From positions 1-64,000 of the forward strand of contig BLMJ01000224.1 in NCBI GenBank assembly GCA_011960625.1: a stretch of DNA of 64,000 nucleotides. The letters are read 5' to 3'. The stretch is from Lachnospiraceae bacterium. GTDB taxonomy: Bacteria; Bacillota; Clostridia; Lachnospirales; Lachnospiraceae. The translations under genes were made by a program, and so were the position numbers. The notes below the pieces were generated by a model. The model was given only the letters and a program-made list of their open reading frames with translations, was not told the origin of the DNA and searched no databases. Positions 9,318 to 19,115 of the stretch are shown piece after piece (positions within the stretch are counted from its first letter, which is position 1; each line of letters opens with the position of its first letter).

Positions 9318-11933
9318 CTACTTCGCCTCGTACCAGTTTTCTCCCGTATGCATATCCACTTCCAACGGTACATCCAAAGAAACCGCCTGCTCCATCTCTT
9401 CCTTAAGAATTGTCTTGACCTCCTCAAGCTCCTCGGCATAAGCCTCAATAAGCAATTCGTCATGGACCTGCAGCACAAGCCTTGACTTCAGCTGTCTCTC
9501 CTTCAGTCTCTTGTGTACGCCGATCATCGCAATCTTAATGATATCGGCAGCCGTCCCTTGGATTGGGGCGTTCATCGCCACACGCTCACCGAAGGAACGC
9601 TGCATAAAATTACTGGAGGACAGCTCTGGAACAGGCCGCCGTCTTGCGAACAGCGTCACAACGTATCCCATCTCTTTTGCGTGCTTCACAGTATCGTCAA
9701 GGAAACTTTTGATTCCTGGATAGGTCTTAAAATAATCCTCTATATACTGCGCCGCCTCTTTTCGGGTGATACTTAAGTCCTGGCTCAGCCCAAAAGAACT
9801 AATCCCATATACAATTCCGAAGTTGACTGCCTTCGCATTACGCCGCTGCTGGGAAGTCACCTCTTCAAAGGGCACATGGAATACCTGGGAGGCTGTGATT
9901 CTATGGATATCCTCTTCCTCCCTATAGGCTTCAATCAAATTCGGGTCGCCGGAACAGTGGGCAAGTACCCTTAGCTCAATCTGAGAATAGTCTGCATCCA
10001 CAAATACAAACCCATCCTCCGGAATAAATACCTTCCGAATCAGTCTTCCAAGCTCCATACGAACCGGAATATTCTGGAGGTTCGGCTCAGTACTGCTAAG
10101 TCTGCCAGTTGCCGTAATGGTCTGGTTAAACTTGGTGTGAATCCTACCGTCCTCACAGATATAATTGGCAAGCCCGTCTGCATAGGTAGACTTTAATTTC
10201 GAATACTGACGGTATTCCAGAATCTTTGCTATGATTGGGTAGTCCGGCGCCAGCTTCTCCAACACATCGGCTGCCGTAGAATAACCCGTCTTGGTCTTTT
10301 TCCCGCCTGGAAGCTTCATATTTTCGAACAGGACGACGCCCAGCTGCTTCGGTGAGTTGATATTGAAGATCTCGCCGGCCTCCTCGTAGATCTCCTTCTC
10401 AAGCTCTGTAATTTTACTGCCAAGCTGGCTGCCATAAAACTTCAAGGCTTCCGCCTCCACCCTGACGCCGTTTTGTTCCATGTCATAAAGCGTGAAAACA
10501 AGAGGCATCTCAATCTCGGTAAACAACTTATCCATCTGGCACTTTTCCAGCTTCTCCCACAGGATGGCAAAAGCCGCATATGCTGTATATGCCTGATAGC
10601 AGACTTTCACATATTCCTGCGCATTGTCGTCGATGATAATATTCAACTGCTCTCTCGCAACGTCCTCATACGTGTAATTATTCTTCAAGGGATACAGAAG
10701 ATAAGCCGCCACCGTTGCGTCAAAACAATTTTTCCCATCTTCGATTCTAATATACGGAAGCGCCTCCTTAAGGTCGAACATCACGAATCTTCCCGCACGA
10801 TTTGCAACCTTTGACAATTGCTCCAAAAGCCATTCCTTAGAAATTCCGTTCCCGGTTCGGATACAATAGCTCTCATTATTCCGAAAGCACAGACCGATTC
10901 CGCCCATCTCTGCCTGATTGGCAAAGAGAGGCAGCGCCTCCTTCTCACTGCGGAAAATACAGGCTCCTACGCAGTCTGCCCCCAAAGCCTCCTGCAATAT
11001 CTTCTCAGCCAAATTCAAATCCGAAATCTCACGGAAGCCTTCCTCTGCCTTATCTGTCTGTGCAGTCACCTCAAATCGTGACAGCAGATTCTTGAACTGC
11101 AATTTCTGGAAATAAGCGTAAGCTTCTTCTGTATAAATATTGCCAAGCTTTGCCTCCTCAAGCTCATAAGGAAAATCTGCCGTCACATTGATAGTCGCAA
11201 GCTCCTTGCTCATGACAGCCATATCCCAGTGCTCCATAAGCGCCTTCGACGCTCTGGGGGGCTTAAGCTCCATTACATGCTCATGGGCGTTTTCAATGGA
11301 ATGGTACTCAGAAATAATCTTCGTCGCCGTCTTCTCACCAATACTTGGAACTCCGGGAATATTGTCGGAGGAGTCTCCCATCAGCGCTTTTAGGTCGATA
11401 AACTCCTGAGGCGTCACCTGATACCGCTCTTTCACATCAGCGGCATAGTAATCCTCCACCTCGGTACGTCCCTGCTTCGTCTTTGGGATACGAATCTTCA
11501 CATGCTCTGTCGCAAGCTGAAGCAGATCTCGGTCTCCGGAAATAACGGATACCTCCATACCTTTCTCCTCGCACCTTCTTGAGAGAGTCCCTAAAAGGTC
11601 GTCTGCCTCAAGACCGGCACACTCTACTGTGAGCACTCCCATGGCATGGAGAACCTCCTTGATAACCGGCACCTGCTGGCGCAGCTCCTCCGCCATAGGC
11701 TTTCTGGTTCCCTTATATTCCGCGTACATCTCATGGCGGAAGGTAGGCGCATGAACATCAAACGCCACCGTCAAATATTCCGGCTTCTCTTCCTCAAGTA
11801 TCTTAAACATAATCGTCAGAAAACCGTAAATTGCATTGGTGTGCAGTCCTTCCGCGTTTGTCAGGTCTGGCAGCCCATAAAATGCACGATTCAAAATACT
11901 ATGCCCGTCAATTAATACTATCTTATTGCTCAT
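9318..11933 (-). CDS. polA: DNA polymerase I
   Basis: 5'-nuclease N-terminus, DADYSQIELRVLAH, RRNAKAVNFGIVYG, QVHDELLIEA. Confidence 0.98.
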   Translation of the reverse strand: MSNKIVLIDGHSILNRAFYGLPDLTNAEGLHTNAIYGFLTIMFKILEEEKPEYLTVAFDVHAPTFRHEMYAEYKGTRKPMAEELRQQVPVIKEVLHAMGVLTVECAGLEADDLLGTLSRRCEEKGMEVSVISGDRDLLQLATEHVKIRIPKTKQGRTEVEDYYAADVKERYQVTPQEFIDLKALMGDSSDNIPGVPSIGEKTATKIISEYHSIENAHEHVMELKPPRASKALMEHWDMAVMSKELATINVTADFPYELEEAKLGNIYTEEAYAYFQKLQFKNLLSRFEVTAQTDKAEEGFREISDLNLAEKILQEALGADCVGACIFRSEKEALPLFANQAEMGGIGLCFRNNESYCIRTGNGISKEWLLEQLSKVANRAGRFVMFDLKEALPYIRIEDGKNCFDATVAAYLLYPLKNNYTYEDVAREQLNIIIDDNAQEYVKVCYQAYTAYAAFAILWEKLEKCQMDKLFTEIEMPLVFTLYDMEQNGVRVEAEALKFYGSQLGSKITELEKEIYEEAGEIFNINSPKQLGVVLFENMKLPGGKKTKTGYSTAADVLEKLAPDYPIIAKILEYRQYSKLKSTYADGLANYICEDGRIHTKFNQTITATGRLSSTEPNLQNIPVRMELGRLIRKVFIPEDGFVFVDADYSQIELRVLAHCSGDPNLIEAYREEEDIHRITASQVFHVPFEEVTSQQRRNAKAVNFGIVYGISSFGLSQDLSITRKEAAQYIEDYFKTYPGIKSFLDDTVKHAKEMGYVVTLFARRRPVPELSSSNFMQRSFGERVAMNAPIQGTAADIIKIAMIGVHKRLKERQLKSRLVLQVHDELLIEAYAEELEEVKTILKEEMEQAVSLDVPLEVDMHTGENWYEAK

Positions 11934-11972
11934 ATCAGATTCCCCCTGTTTATGTACAGTTCAGAATACCAT

Positions 11973-13079
11973 CTACCCTGCAATCTCCTTAAGCCGCTCT
12001 ATAATCGGGAGATGCTGGGTACAGTGCCGTTCACATCTGCCGCAGGCAATACATTCTCCCGCTTTGTCCTTTGTAATGCCCCAGTGGTTTTCAATACGAT
12101 CCTGTATAGCAGGTTTCTCTCCTGTCAGAATCATCTGGTTATATGCATCCATATATTTCGCAATCGGAATCTTCTTTGGACATACCTGACAGTAGGAACA
12201 TCCAGTACACAGATTATTAAGCGCTACTCCCTTGCCCTCGTATGCCTTCACAAGCTCACGGGCCGGCTTCTCTTCAAGATTCTCCACAGCTTTTACCGCG
12301 TCGTCCACATGGGCCTTTGTGGTACAGCCCGCCAGAGTCACCGTAATCTCCTTATGGGAGGCGACAAACCGAAGGGCCGCCTGAGGTACGGTCAAATCTG
12401 TTCCTTCCGTCAGATAGGAAAATGCCTCTGGATTGTCTGGTATCATACCTCCGCCCAAGGGATTCATGACCACCACGCCCATGCCCTTCTGGTTTGCCGC
12501 CTCAATTCCACTCTGGCGAAAACGATAGTTCAACGCATTGTACCCAATCAGCATACCGCGAAATTTTCCTGTCTCAACCACTGTCTCAATCTCGTCGCCC
12601 TGCATATGAGAGGAAAACACAATATTCCGAATTAACCCTTCCCGTTTTGCATCCTCGAAAAATCCATAGAGCGCATCCATGTGTTTCTCCCAGGACTTAA
12701 GGCTTAACATACACCACATATGATAGAAATCAATATAATCCGTCTTAAGTCTATCCAGCGACATTTCAAGTCTTCGCCTGAAATCCTCCTTTTTTGGATG
12801 TTCTCCTGCATCTATTGTTCCCAGATTCGTCTTGGAAGTTACATAAATTTTACTTCTTTTTACCTGAGATAAGGCGATACCCGTCACAATCTCACTCTTA
12901 TCTTCACAGTAGAAAGGCGCTGTATCCCAGTAATTAATTCCTTTTTCAAAAGCATAGAGAGGAATCTCCGCGCATTTTTCCAGACGGTCTGCCTTGATAT
13001 CCTCCTCATCATAACGCATGGTGCCAAGCCCCACTGCCGATACCTTCATATCTGTATTGCCATACTGCTTATAGTACAT
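11973..13079 (-). CDS. Aldo/keto reductase with C-terminal 4Fe-4S domain
   Basis: MYYKQYGNTDMKVSAVGLGTMR; CTGCSYCQVCP and CIACGRCERHC clusters. Confidence 0.93.
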   Translation of the reverse strand: MYYKQYGNTDMKVSAVGLGTMRYDEEDIKADRLEKCAEIPLYAFEKGINYWDTAPFYCEDKSEIVTGIALSQVKRSKIYVTSKTNLGTIDAGEHPKKEDFRRRLEMSLDRLKTDYIDFYHMWCMLSLKSWEKHMDALYGFFEDAKREGLIRNIVFSSHMQGDEIETVVETGKFRGMLIGYNALNYRFRQSGIEAANQKGMGVVVMNPLGGGMIPDNPEAFSYLTEGTDLTVPQAALRFVASHKEITVTLAGCTTKAHVDDAVKAVENLEEKPARELVKAYEGKGVALNNLCTGCSYCQVCPKKIPIAKYMDAYNQMILTGEKPAIQDRIENHWGITKDKAGECIACGRCERHCTQHLPIIERLKEIAG

Positions 13080-13133
13080 TCTCTTACCCTCCTTAATATT
13101 TCCATCGCCAGACTCACGCCGGATAAAACAAAC

Positions 13134-13158
13134 GGGCTGCCAGAAATTTTGGCAGCCC
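13134..13158. terminator. Hairpin terminator
   Basis: gggctgcc-agaaatttt-ggcagccc. Confidence 0.5.
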
Positions 13159-13178
13159 TTATGCTTCTCAAATCGTGC

Positions 13179-13216
13179 AAAAAGGTGCGAAACCAAAATC
13201 AGGCTTCGCACCTTTT
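13179..13216 (-). terminator. Terminator of tRNA-Leu
   Basis: aaaaaggtgcgaa...ttcgcacctttt inverted repeat just 3' of the tRNA. Confidence 0.65.
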
Positions 13217-13218
13217 AC

Positions 13219-13301
13219 TGCGGATGGTGGGACTTGAACCCACACGAGGTCGCCCCCGCAAGATTTTGAGTCTTGTGCGTCTGCCATTCCGCCACATCCG
13301 C
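13219..13301 (-). tRNA. tRNA-Leu (anticodon CAA)
   Basis: Minus strand gcggatgtggcggaatggcagacgcacaagactCAAaatcttgc...gggttcaagtcccaccatccgc; class II variable arm; acceptor stem pairs. Confidence 0.93.
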
Positions 13302-13383
13302 TAATCGCTGCCGATATGTATCGGCAACGTAATAAATTATAACTGCAAATGCAGCCTTTGTCAATGCTTTTATTAAAAAAACT

Positions 13384-14022
13384 TTAGAAAGCATCTGACG
13401 GGAACAATGCATCGTCCAAAGCTGTCATATCGGTCTGATCGATAAAATACACACCGTCAGAGTCTGGCTTAACGTTAATCGTCACTGTCGTAGGCTCTCC
13501 AAAAGTAGGAGACGCTACCTTTTCAACCATGATATCATACATCTTCTGGAATACCAGCTCATTGACTGCATTCTGGTCAGTCACATCAACGTTCTCTAAT
13601 TCTGCCATTGTAGCAGCCTCTACTTCTGCCTGCAGTCCGTCAAAACCAGTAAACGGCTTAACCGTCACATCAACTGTGTATGCCTTGTCTCCTGCCTCCT
13701 TTGCCTCACCAACTTCATAGTTCGCCTGCTTAATCATGTCCAGGAATAACTGTCTGTAATTGTTGGTCAGTTCTTCAGACAGCCCAAGCTGTGAAAAGCC
13801 TGCTTCTTGCATGGTGGTATCAATATTACTCTCATAAAGCTTCTGCGCTTCTTCCTTTGACGACTTCGTCCATTCAACATACTTGTCAAACTCTCCCTTA
13901 TAGCTTGCGTCCATAATGGACTTTGCATAAGACTGTGCGTCCTCCGCACTCATACCTCCGCAGCCGCACAATAATGTCATTACTGCGATGAGTAATACTG
14001 CCAGCAATCCTCTTTTCTTCAT
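13384..14022 (-). CDS. Secreted lipoprotein of unknown function
   Basis: MKKRGLLAVLLIAVMTLLCGCGG lipobox; start 14022. Confidence 0.8.
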   Translation of the reverse strand: MKKRGLLAVLLIAVMTLLCGCGGMSAEDAQSYAKSIMDASYKGEFDKYVEWTKSSKEEAQKLYESNIDTTMQEAGFSQLGLSEELTNNYRQLFLDMIKQANYEVGEAKEAGDKAYTVDVTVKPFTGFDGLQAEVEAATMAELENVDVTDQNAVNELVFQKMYDIMVEKVASPTFGEPTTVTINVKPDSDGVYFIDQTDMTALDDALFPSDAF

Positions 14023-14213
14023 GATTATTCCTCCTTCACAAAATAATGCGCGGGCATCTGGCAAAATGCCTGCACCTGCGATTGTCAGCTCCTCTCTTTT
14101 ACGCTGACGATTTACACATAAACTATATTACTCTTTTTATTGTACAAAATCAACTCTTGACAAAGGAATAATTTGGGAGATATTCATTTTTAAGCCAAAG
14201 ACCCAACAAAAAC

Positions 14214-15488
14214 TCATTGCGCCTTTAATTTCTCTCCGATTTCAAAGCAATCAAAAGTTGCGAAATAATCGGAAGGGGTTTCTGCTCTTCGGATTAGCTG
14301 TACCGAACCATCCTCTTTCAATAAAAGCTCCGCTGATTTCAGCTTCCCGTTATAATTATATCCCATGGAAAAACCATGAGCCCCTGTGTCGTGGATGACT
14401 AATAAATCTCCGTTGTCGATCTTCGGAAGCATACGGTCAATGGCAAACTTGTCGTTGTTTTCGCACAGAGAACCGGCAACGTCGTACTTATGATCGCATG
14501 CCTTCTTCTCTTTGCCCATGACGGTAATGTGGTGATAGGCGCCATACATGGCAGGACGCATCAGGTTAACGGCACAGGCGTCCACGCCTACGTATTCTTT
14601 GTGGGTGTGTTTCTGATGGATTGCTTTTGTGACAAGACAGCCGTAGGGTCCCATCATGAAACGTCCAAGCTCTGTGTAGATGGCAACGTCCCCCATGCCC
14701 TCCGGAACCAAGACCTCCTCGTATACCCGGCGGACTCCGTCTCCAATGATACGGATATCGTTCGGCTCCTGGTCCGGGGTATAGGGGATTCCGATTCCGC
14801 CCGACAGGTTGATGAACTTGATATGGACGCCTGTCTCCTGTTTCAGCCTGACAGCCACCTCAAACAGTATCTTAGCGAGCATCGGGTAATATTCGTTGGT
14901 CACTGTGTTGCTTGCAAGGAAGGCATGGATACCGAACTCCTTCGCACCTTTTTCTTTCAGAAGCTTAAACGCGTCGAACAACTGCTCTGTAGTCATGCCG
15001 TATTTTGAATCTCCCGGATTATCCATAATGTCGTTGCTGATCTTGAACAGACCGCCGGGATTATAGCGGCAACTAATCGTCTCCGGAATATGGCCGATTA
15101 TATTTTCCAAAAAATCAATGTGGGTGATATCATCTAAGTTAATAATCGCACCCAGACGGTCGGCATAGGCAAATTCCTCGGCGGGCGTATCGTTGGAGGA
15201 AAACATGATATCTTCCCCCACCGCCCCTACCGCTTCCGAGAGCATAAGCTCCGTGTAGGAGGAACAGTCGCAGCCGCAGCCGTATTCCCTCAGTATATTA
15301 ATCAAAAACGGGTTCGGCGTCGCCTTTACGGCAAAATATTCTTTATATCCTTCATTCCAGGAAAACGCTTCTTTTAATGCCTTGATATTCTTGCGGATTC
15401 CCTTTTCATCGTACAGATGAAAAGGAGTCGGATATTCTTTCACAATCTCATCTAACTGGTCTTTTGTCACAAATGTCTCTTTCTTCAT
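14214..15488 (-). CDS. lysA: Diaminopimelate decarboxylase-type PLP enzyme
   Basis: YFAVKATPNP, CDCSSYTELMLSE, GGIGIPY, DTGAHGFSMGYNYNG. Confidence 0.88.
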   Translation of the reverse strand: MKKETFVTKDQLDEIVKEYPTPFHLYDEKGIRKNIKALKEAFSWNEGYKEYFAVKATPNPFLINILREYGCGCDCSSYTELMLSEAVGAVGEDIMFSSNDTPAEEFAYADRLGAIINLDDITHIDFLENIIGHIPETISCRYNPGGLFKISNDIMDNPGDSKYGMTTEQLFDAFKLLKEKGAKEFGIHAFLASNTVTNEYYPMLAKILFEVAVRLKQETGVHIKFINLSGGIGIPYTPDQEPNDIRIIGDGVRRVYEEVLVPEGMGDVAIYTELGRFMMGPYGCLVTKAIHQKHTHKEYVGVDACAVNLMRPAMYGAYHHITVMGKEKKACDHKYDVAGSLCENNDKFAIDRMLPKIDNGDLLVIHDTGAHGFSMGYNYNGKLKSAELLLKEDGSVQLIRRAETPSDYFATFDCFEIGEKLKAQ

Positions 15489-15490
15489 TG

Positions 15491-16234
15491 TTACCGGTTC
15501 TCCTCTCGCATCGATAGTAATTTGATTTCGTTGGAAAGTGCAGTCTTATATAATTCTACGAAATTCTTCTGTCCGGAATACAGGCAGGTATTCATGCTCC
15601 CCTCCCCGTATTCGCCGGTAAGGACATAGCGGGAATCAGCAATTACGCCGATGCGCATGCCCCTGTCCTCTCCTATGTATACCTTCGCCCTTGGAAAAGC
15701 AGTTGGCTGATCCGTAATGATGACCACCCGTTTCATGTCCATAATAAGCTCCTGCAGCTCCCCAATCAGAAGCAGCAGATAGTTTCTGGTAAGGCTGATA
15801 TAGACCTGCTCCTCCACTTTTTTCAGAATATTACGCATCTTGTCCAGGATATGCTCAGTGCCTTCGATGGTGATATAACCATCCACATAAGTTTTCTCCG
15901 AAGGCATATGCTCTCCCAGCCACTTCTTGGAATCCTCCAGTTTCCGGATACGGTTCTTACAAAATTCATCCAACGGCACAGGAACGTATTTGCGCGTATG
16001 TCCCTCCTCCACCAGATAAGCGGCGCCCTTCTCCGTCATGTTTGCCAGCGAATTGTACGCATTGGATCTGGAAATCCCTGTCTGCTTCGCCACCTCGTAT
16101 CCTGTCACCTTCCCCTCGGTGAGCAGGCATTGATAGATGTTCGCCTCCTGGCGCGTAAGTCCGAAGTCCATCAGGCGTTCTGTAAATGATACTTGCTCCA
16201 ATTCTTCACTCCTCATCCCCATTGTATCCCGCAC
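15491..16234 (-). CDS. TrmB-family HTH transcriptional regulator
   Basis: LTRQEANIYQCLLTEGKVTGYEVAKQTGISRSNAYNSLANMTEKG winged helix. Confidence 0.85.
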   Translation of the reverse strand: MRDTMGMRSEELEQVSFTERLMDFGLTRQEANIYQCLLTEGKVTGYEVAKQTGISRSNAYNSLANMTEKGAAYLVEEGHTRKYVPVPLDEFCKNRIRKLEDSKKWLGEHMPSEKTYVDGYITIEGTEHILDKMRNILKKVEEQVYISLTRNYLLLLIGELQELIMDMKRVVIITDQPTAFPRAKVYIGEDRGMRIGVIADSRYVLTGEYGEGSMNTCLYSGQKNFVELYKTALSNEIKLLSMREENR

Positions 16235-16446
16235 CTCACAGGCCTGTAAAATACAACCTTCAAGGGCGTTCTAGTAGTTCTCACAGGGAACACTATACTG
16301 TATCATGAGATGAGTGTCAATATTTTTTTACAATAAACTCCTTTGGTGTAATTGATTTCCATAAGCTGGACAACACAGAAATTAGAGATAAACCTTTTAC
16401 AATACTTTGAGAAATGGAGAAGAATAAAGTCTATAGAAATGTTGTT

Positions 16447-16469
16447 CGGACAGCCCCAAGAGCTGTCCG
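16447..16469 (-). terminator. pyk terminator hairpin
   Basis: cggacagc-cccaaga-gctgtccg. Confidence 0.55.
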
Positions 16470-16478
16470 AGCCTTCCT

Positions 16479-17915
16479 CTACTCAATCACAGTAATCCGC
16501 ATAATATTACTTGCGCCGCCACGCTCTGCAGTCACATTCGCCGCTGGAATCCCTGCAGTCAATACTACGATGTCACCCGCTTCTGCCATCTGCTTTGCAC
16601 ATACCAGATCAATGGCTCCGTTGCAGACATCCTCTGTAGAGCTTAACGGAATAGATTTCAGCGGAATGATTCCCCAGTAAAGCTGCATCCGGCGCAGCGC
16701 CGCCTCATTAGGCGTCACTCCGATAATATCCATACGCGGCTTAAACTTGGATACCACTCTTGCGGTTACTCCGGACACCGTAGGCGTAATGATGCATCTC
16801 GCCCGTAAATTATTCGCTGTCGTCACCGCCGCATGGCACAGCGCACTGGAGGTGCTCTTCATATGGTGGGCCTCCGTCTTTTTCATCATCAATTCATAAT
16901 CCAGATGCTGCTCCGTATCTTTCACGATATGCACCATCATCTGCAGCGCTTCCTCAGGATACTTACCCTGGGCAGTCTCGCCGGAGAGCATCACGGCATC
17001 CGTCCCGTCATAGACCGCATTCGCCACGTCCGTCACCTCCGCCCTTGTAGGACGCGGATTGCGCATCATCGAATCCAACATCTGAGTCGCAGTGATGACC
17101 GGCTTATAATTCTCATTGCACTTCTGGATGATCAGCTTTTGCAGATAGGGAACCTCCTCGGCAGGAATCTCCACTCCCAAATCTCCGCGGGCAATCATGA
17201 TTCCATCCGCACAGCGGATAATCTCATCGATGTTCTTGATTCCTTCCGCATTCTCAATCTTTGCGATAATCGGGATGTTCGGCGCCTTACATTCTTTCAG
17301 GAAAGCCCGTATCTCAAGGATGCACTCCGCATTGCGCACAAAGGAGGCAGCGATAAAATCAATCTGCTGCTCTGCGCCAAAACGGATATCCTCCCTGTCC
17401 TTTTCCGTAATCGCCGGAAGCCTCACCGGGACATTGGGCACATTGACCCCTTTCCGCTCGCCAAGCTCGCCACCGTTCACGACCGTACAGACAATCTCCC
17501 TGCCATTCTTCGCCTTGACCTTAAGCCCAATGAGCCCGTCGTCAATCAAAATGGTACTTCCGACCTGGACATCATCCACAAGACCTTCATATGTAATGGA
17601 TACCTTCCCGGCATCTCCCGTCAATTCTTCCGCCGTCAGAACGAAGGTGTCCCCTTCCTTCAGCGCGACCTTCTTCCCATCCTTTAGAATACCCGTCCGA
17701 ATCTCCGGCCCCTTGGTATCTAACAGTATGGCAATGGGTTTCCCTTCTTCGTCGCGGATTCTTTTCAGTCTGTCCATCCGCGCCTTCTGTTCTTCATGGG
17801 TTCCATGGGAAAAGTTGAATCTGGCAATATCCATGCCTTTTTGGACCAGGCTCCTCATCAGCTCGTCGTCATCGGTCCTCGGTCCAAGCGTACATATGAT
17901 TTTTGTCTTCTTCAT
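16479..17915 (-). CDS. pyk: Pyruvate kinase
   Basis: MKKTKIICTLGPRTDD, ARFNFSHG, MIARGDLGVEIP, ATQMLDSM. Confidence 0.98.
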   Translation of the reverse strand: MKKTKIICTLGPRTDDDELMRSLVQKGMDIARFNFSHGTHEEQKARMDRLKRIRDEEGKPIAILLDTKGPEIRTGILKDGKKVALKEGDTFVLTAEELTGDAGKVSITYEGLVDDVQVGSTILIDDGLIGLKVKAKNGREIVCTVVNGGELGERKGVNVPNVPVRLPAITEKDREDIRFGAEQQIDFIAASFVRNAECILEIRAFLKECKAPNIPIIAKIENAEGIKNIDEIIRCADGIMIARGDLGVEIPAEEVPYLQKLIIQKCNENYKPVITATQMLDSMMRNPRPTRAEVTDVANAVYDGTDAVMLSGETAQGKYPEEALQMMVHIVKDTEQHLDYELMMKKTEAHHMKSTSSALCHAAVTTANNLRARCIITPTVSGVTARVVSKFKPRMDIIGVTPNEAALRRMQLYWGIIPLKSIPLSSTEDVCNGAIDLVCAKQMAEAGDIVVLTAGIPAANVTAERGGASNIMRITVIE

Positions 17916-17980
17916 CGTTTCGTCTTCCTCCTGCTATTATGATTTGTGACTGTCCTGACAGCAGCCACGTATCACTGCTG

Positions 17981-18856
17981 TCACTTGACATGTGTATGTG
18001 TGAACAGATGATCCTGACAGTATTCAAAATTGCCGTTACATTTGGAACAATATCTGAACTCTAGGTTCGGATCATCCAGTTCAGTCCTCTTACAGATTGC
18101 ACACATATGCTTTGCGCCGTTTGCATAGTTCTGGACGGGACGCTGTGCCCTTCTAATATTCTGCTGAAATTCTTTTTTTCTCCTTCGCTGTCTGGGCATA
18201 TAAGGCCTCATATTCCTTGAGCCGAAGAAGAAAATCAAGAAATTCAGCAGCGATACGACAGATTCCAACGCCGCCGCTTTATAGAAACTGCCCATCAGCA
18301 CATTCCCGCCGTATGCCGGCAGAAAGGCTTGTATGATAGGATAAATGAAATACAACGCGTCAATCAGCGCAAGATATTTTACCTTGACAGGGATAACAAA
18401 AAACATTAAAAACTGTACGTCCGGATACAGTGCGGCAAACGCAAAGAACAGAGACATGTTCAGATACCACACGGACATCGGTAAGAGCATGCCTGTAAAT
18501 ACATACAACAGCAGCGCCGCCGCCACATGGAACAGCATTCCGGAAAAAAAGTACAGGTTAAACCGAAACGCTCCCCAGGCATTCTCTAACTGCTGTCCGA
18601 TCATATAATAGAGATACAATGCAAATACAATGAATACCAGGCTGCTTGACGGAGGCTGGATGATAAAGGTCACAATCCTCCAGACCTGCCCGTTCAGAAT
18701 TGCCTGGGCATTCAGGCTCAGATACCGATAATAAAATTCCGGATTCAATATATTTAACACGAATCCAGCCGCATACAATATAATAATATAGTACATGAGG
18801 TTGGGAATCGCATACCTGCCAAACTTTCTCTCCAGCTTTGAAAGCCAATTTTCCAT
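17981..18856 (-). CDS. Rhomboid/derlin-like membrane protein with C-terminal Cys-rich domain
   Basis: Multiple TM helices; FAALYPDVQFLMFFVIPVKVKYLALID; C-terminal CAICKRTELDDPNLEFRYCSKCNGNFEYCQDH. Confidence 0.65.
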   Translation of the reverse strand: MENWLSKLERKFGRYAIPNLMYYIIILYAAGFVLNILNPEFYYRYLSLNAQAILNGQVWRIVTFIIQPPSSSLVFIVFALYLYYMIGQQLENAWGAFRFNLYFFSGMLFHVAAALLLYVFTGMLLPMSVWYLNMSLFFAFAALYPDVQFLMFFVIPVKVKYLALIDALYFIYPIIQAFLPAYGGNVLMGSFYKAAALESVVSLLNFLIFFFGSRNMRPYMPRQRRRKKEFQQNIRRAQRPVQNYANGAKHMCAICKRTELDDPNLEFRYCSKCNGNFEYCQDHLFTHTHVK

Positions 18857-19018
18857 AAGACAAACTCCTTAAATTCAATATTTTACAGCAGATGAAGATA
18901 TCTAAACATTCTCTTAACATCATTTTTATACTGTAGTAATTCTACCGTTTTACGCACTGTTTGTCAATTCTGCTATGGAACTTTACAACTTTTTTAGATT
19001 TCTATAGCATTTTCTTAA

Positions 19019-19047
19019 TTGTTATTTTAAAAATTTTGTCGTATAAT
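19019..19047 (+). promoter_or_regulatory. Sigma-A-like promoter TTGTTA-N17-TATAAT
   Basis: 19019-19024 and 19042-19047, upstream of the 19116 CDS. Confidence 0.6.
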
Positions 19048-19115
19048 GTTACAGGCTGTAAAAGATATCATGGAATATAGTGTCTATGATAATTACGCCG
19101 TAAAGGAGTGTTATT

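Noticed and set aside
13215-13412. 65-aa ORF across the tRNA-Leu
   Set aside because: Overlaps a clear tRNA; no protein-like features.
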